A DNA stretch of 64,000 bases from Ustulina deusta (taxonomy: Eukaryota > Ascomycota > Sordariomycetes > Xylariales > Xylariaceae): positions 1,302,001 to 1,366,000 of the forward strand of contig JAJNNX010000001.1 in assembly GCA_023159155.1 (NCBI GenBank). The letters run 5' to 3'. Position numbers and translations under genes: made by a program. This document shows positions 61,701 to 64,000 of the stretch, one piece after another (position 1 is the first letter of the stretch; every line of letters begins with the position of its first letter). The notes beneath the pieces are model-generated. The model ran no database searches. It worked only from the letters and a program-made list of their open reading frames with translations, and had not been told where the DNA came from.

Positions 61701-64000
61701 AATGCCGGTTCCAACCCTCCAACAACCTCAGCAAATTCATAGCCTTCCTTACATGAATCAACGCATTCCATACTCCGGTATGGCTAAGCAAACGTTTACG
61801 CCGCACAACTAAACTTGACTTAGTTTCCTGAGCCGCCAGCGCCGACTGTATTCAAAACCAAGTTGTAAAGCCCGCAACCCCCGTGCGCCCATCACTTCGG
61901 TAATGGGTGGGCAGATGCTCGGATGATCATGTGTCTCCTCAATCCCAGTCTTGTGACAACTCGGTTCTTGACCGCTCACATTTAGGGGCCTTCATGACAT
62001 GTCTGACGTTGAAATTCTTACTCGTCGTACGCTTTTGTGTTTGTTTGTCAACTTGCCTACCTATACTATACTAACCCTCCTACACTAGGCGAGTAGTCGG
62101 GCGGCCGTTGGAATCGTAGTATAGACCGGACCAGATATTACAACTCCATCACGGTGCCCGGTGCGCTTCGCTGAATGGTCAAGTTAAAATTACAATACAA
62201 TGTACTACTACACTAGACAACAGCGGCGTCAGCCCTTGAGCCCGGGCCATGTAATCTTTAGCAGGGAAACCCCCTCTAGGGCAGTACCCTAGGGAATCAG
62301 GGTCCATGCCTCGTCACCTAGAACCCTGTCTGTCACCTTGACGAACTACCATGATCTCTGTTCGGTGTCTGAGCGTAGAACTCAACGTCTTCTATTCTAG
62401 GTAGCCTAGGTAGTGCAGTACACGTACATCGGCGATCTCTGACGACAGTTAGGAGTGTTCGAGTGCTCGGATCGTTGTTACTCAGCTAGGAATACCTAGC
62501 TACACTCGATAGCCCTGCCCATCAGCGCTGCGACATCACTGAAGTGTAATCGTATCAGACCTTATTATTGCTCCATCAACACTCATCAACATCTACGCTC
62601 CCGCTAGCAGATAAACACCTCGGACACTACTCGGGCTACTTTCTAGTATTAGGCAAAAGATCATCACAGGATACCTCCAACATCGGATCTGGCGTGATGC
62701 AGCCCTGCTTGCCTTCGACTCACCCAACCCGCAAATTTCGACTACCATTTCGTCATACCTCCACAATCTGTGTTGACAGTTATTATGATTGGGAAGTCCT
62801 GATGGCGAATAGAATCCACCTTGCTATTCTGGGTAGATTCTGGGCTAATCATCCCTGTGCCCTATGTCTACACTAGTGTAGTGCGTCTACCTAGATGCCA
62901 CCGAGGTAGTGTAACTACGCATACTAGTAGTTCGTCAACCCAGAGAAAATACCCCGCCATTGATCATCTCGCTCATGTTTCAGAGTTGCAGTCTTGGTTG
63001 TCCGTCTTATTTGTTCATTTACAATACTTATTTATCATGGCCGGTTGTTGAAGGGGGTGGTTAATACCGTTCATAGATCCTGCGATGCGTGATTGTCATT
63101 ACTCGACATACAACATGAACAAACAGGTCCTGAACTACACCGCGTGTTCCAGCAACAGTCTTTTCTTACCGATCATGGTCATGATGGCCTCCCCCACGCT
63201 AGTAATGGATGTAAGTACTTGCTACCTAGTGTTAGGAGAACAAACAAGGTAGGCGGTCGATTTTGAAGGAAGAGGGATCTCCCATGACTCCCATTCCTCG
63301 AGCACGAAGTACAATAATGATTCACTATTTCCCATCACTTTCGCCAACCCTCGGATGCGCCTAGGACCCTTGGAAACTTGAAGGGAACTTGAAAGGGAGC
63401 TATTTTGGCGTGATTCTTCACATAGCGTACATGTCTGGCATCTCTTGGAGTGAATTCTCCACAAAATGCGAGCGGTGCATTGCATTAAGACGGGCCTGCG
63501 TATCATCCGGAAAGTAACATACTGTTAGAGGGTTGCAATTCGGTGCACACCGCTCGATTGGACGACATTGGCCGCTGACCACCAAAAGTCTAGCCACACA
63601 GAAGCCTCCCATTTTCATCTGTTAGCGCAGCTTCGCCTTCACTTGCATGATGTACTTACTATATAGCTGAATTAAAGGTATGCCCTAGCAAAGGGACATA
63701 GGCCATCACGTCTAAGAAGCAGCAGTATTTTTAAGAATGTTTAACATATTTTTACCTATCAAGAATATAATTAGGAGACAGAAAGGAGACGAAAGCCTTT
63801 CTTCACAGTTAGGATCATTTAACGCTCACCAGAAAAAAAAAACGGCAACTCACCTTGGCATCAGCCAAAAGTCTCACGATACCGGCTTGGAGTTGAAAAG
63901 CAAAAATGAAGAGCGGTGGACATGCACACCTCCAATGGAACGTACATAGTACCTCCTGTACCTTGGAGATAACGCGAGCCAAGACCTGCCGTGATCCCTG
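58779..64000. other. 5.2-kb gene-free right end
   Basis: The first ~1.2 kb is the promoter and leader of the LRR gene and contains an AGG microsatellite at 59581-59605. The part at 60.0-63.0 kb has many AGGTAGGT/CCTAGGTA motifs and only short frames. I recognise no protein family, tRNA or rRNA to the right edge. Confidence 0.5.
59581..59605. repeat. (AGG)n microsatellite
   Basis: Eight uninterrupted AGG units in the upstream region of the LRR gene. Confidence 0.85.

Overview
The window reads as nuclear DNA of a filamentous ascomycete (Pezizomycotina, probably Sordariomycetes; the class is inference). The basis is short GT-AG introns (50-262 bp) with GTATGT/GTAAGT-type donors, fungal families such as CFEM, WSC and Atg22-like proteins, a NuA3-type NTO1 subunit, and long gene-free spacers. 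Twelve protein genes and one cytochrome P450 pseudogene can be supported. Several genes have exons in different frames, so their structures were rebuilt by hand from splice sites and codon phase.

Layout. 1-3196 (-): mitochondrial DNA polymerase gamma, running off the left edge. 4800-6652 (+): a DHA2-type MFS transporter. 6.7-14.9 kb: a gene-poor block holding a frameshifted P450 relic (8.5-9.2 kb), a large perfect palindrome (11.48 kb), a tRNA-like Pol III box element (11.6 kb), decayed reading frames (12.3-13.7 kb) and a perfect 15-bp-arm hairpin (14.2 kb). 15004-16882 (+): a RING-finger SLX8-like SUMO-targeted ubiquitin ligase. 18.4-32.3 kb: four minus-strand genes (Atg22-like transporter, secreted two-WSC-domain protein, CFEM membrane protein, eIF3a). 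34.4-37.2 kb (+): heterotrimeric G-protein gamma subunit and a Rdx/SelW-like thioredoxin-fold protein. 39.0-40.2 kb (-): PP1 catalytic subunit. 40.2-47.4 kb: no gene seen. 47.4-51.0 kb (-): NTO1. 56.2-58.8 kb (-): a leucine-rich repeat protein. 58.8-64.0 kb: no gene seen.

Most genes are single-copy housekeeping or signalling functions (mitochondrial replication, translation initiation, SUMO/ubiquitin, chromatin, phosphatase, G protein) and do not form a cluster. The MFS transporter beside a dead P450 suggests the remains of an accessory or catabolic locus, but that is inference. I found nothing that justifies claiming a new biological system. The best leads are the decayed 6.7-14.9 kb block with its inverted repeats, and an apparent one-base frame break at the start of the polymerase gamma gene.
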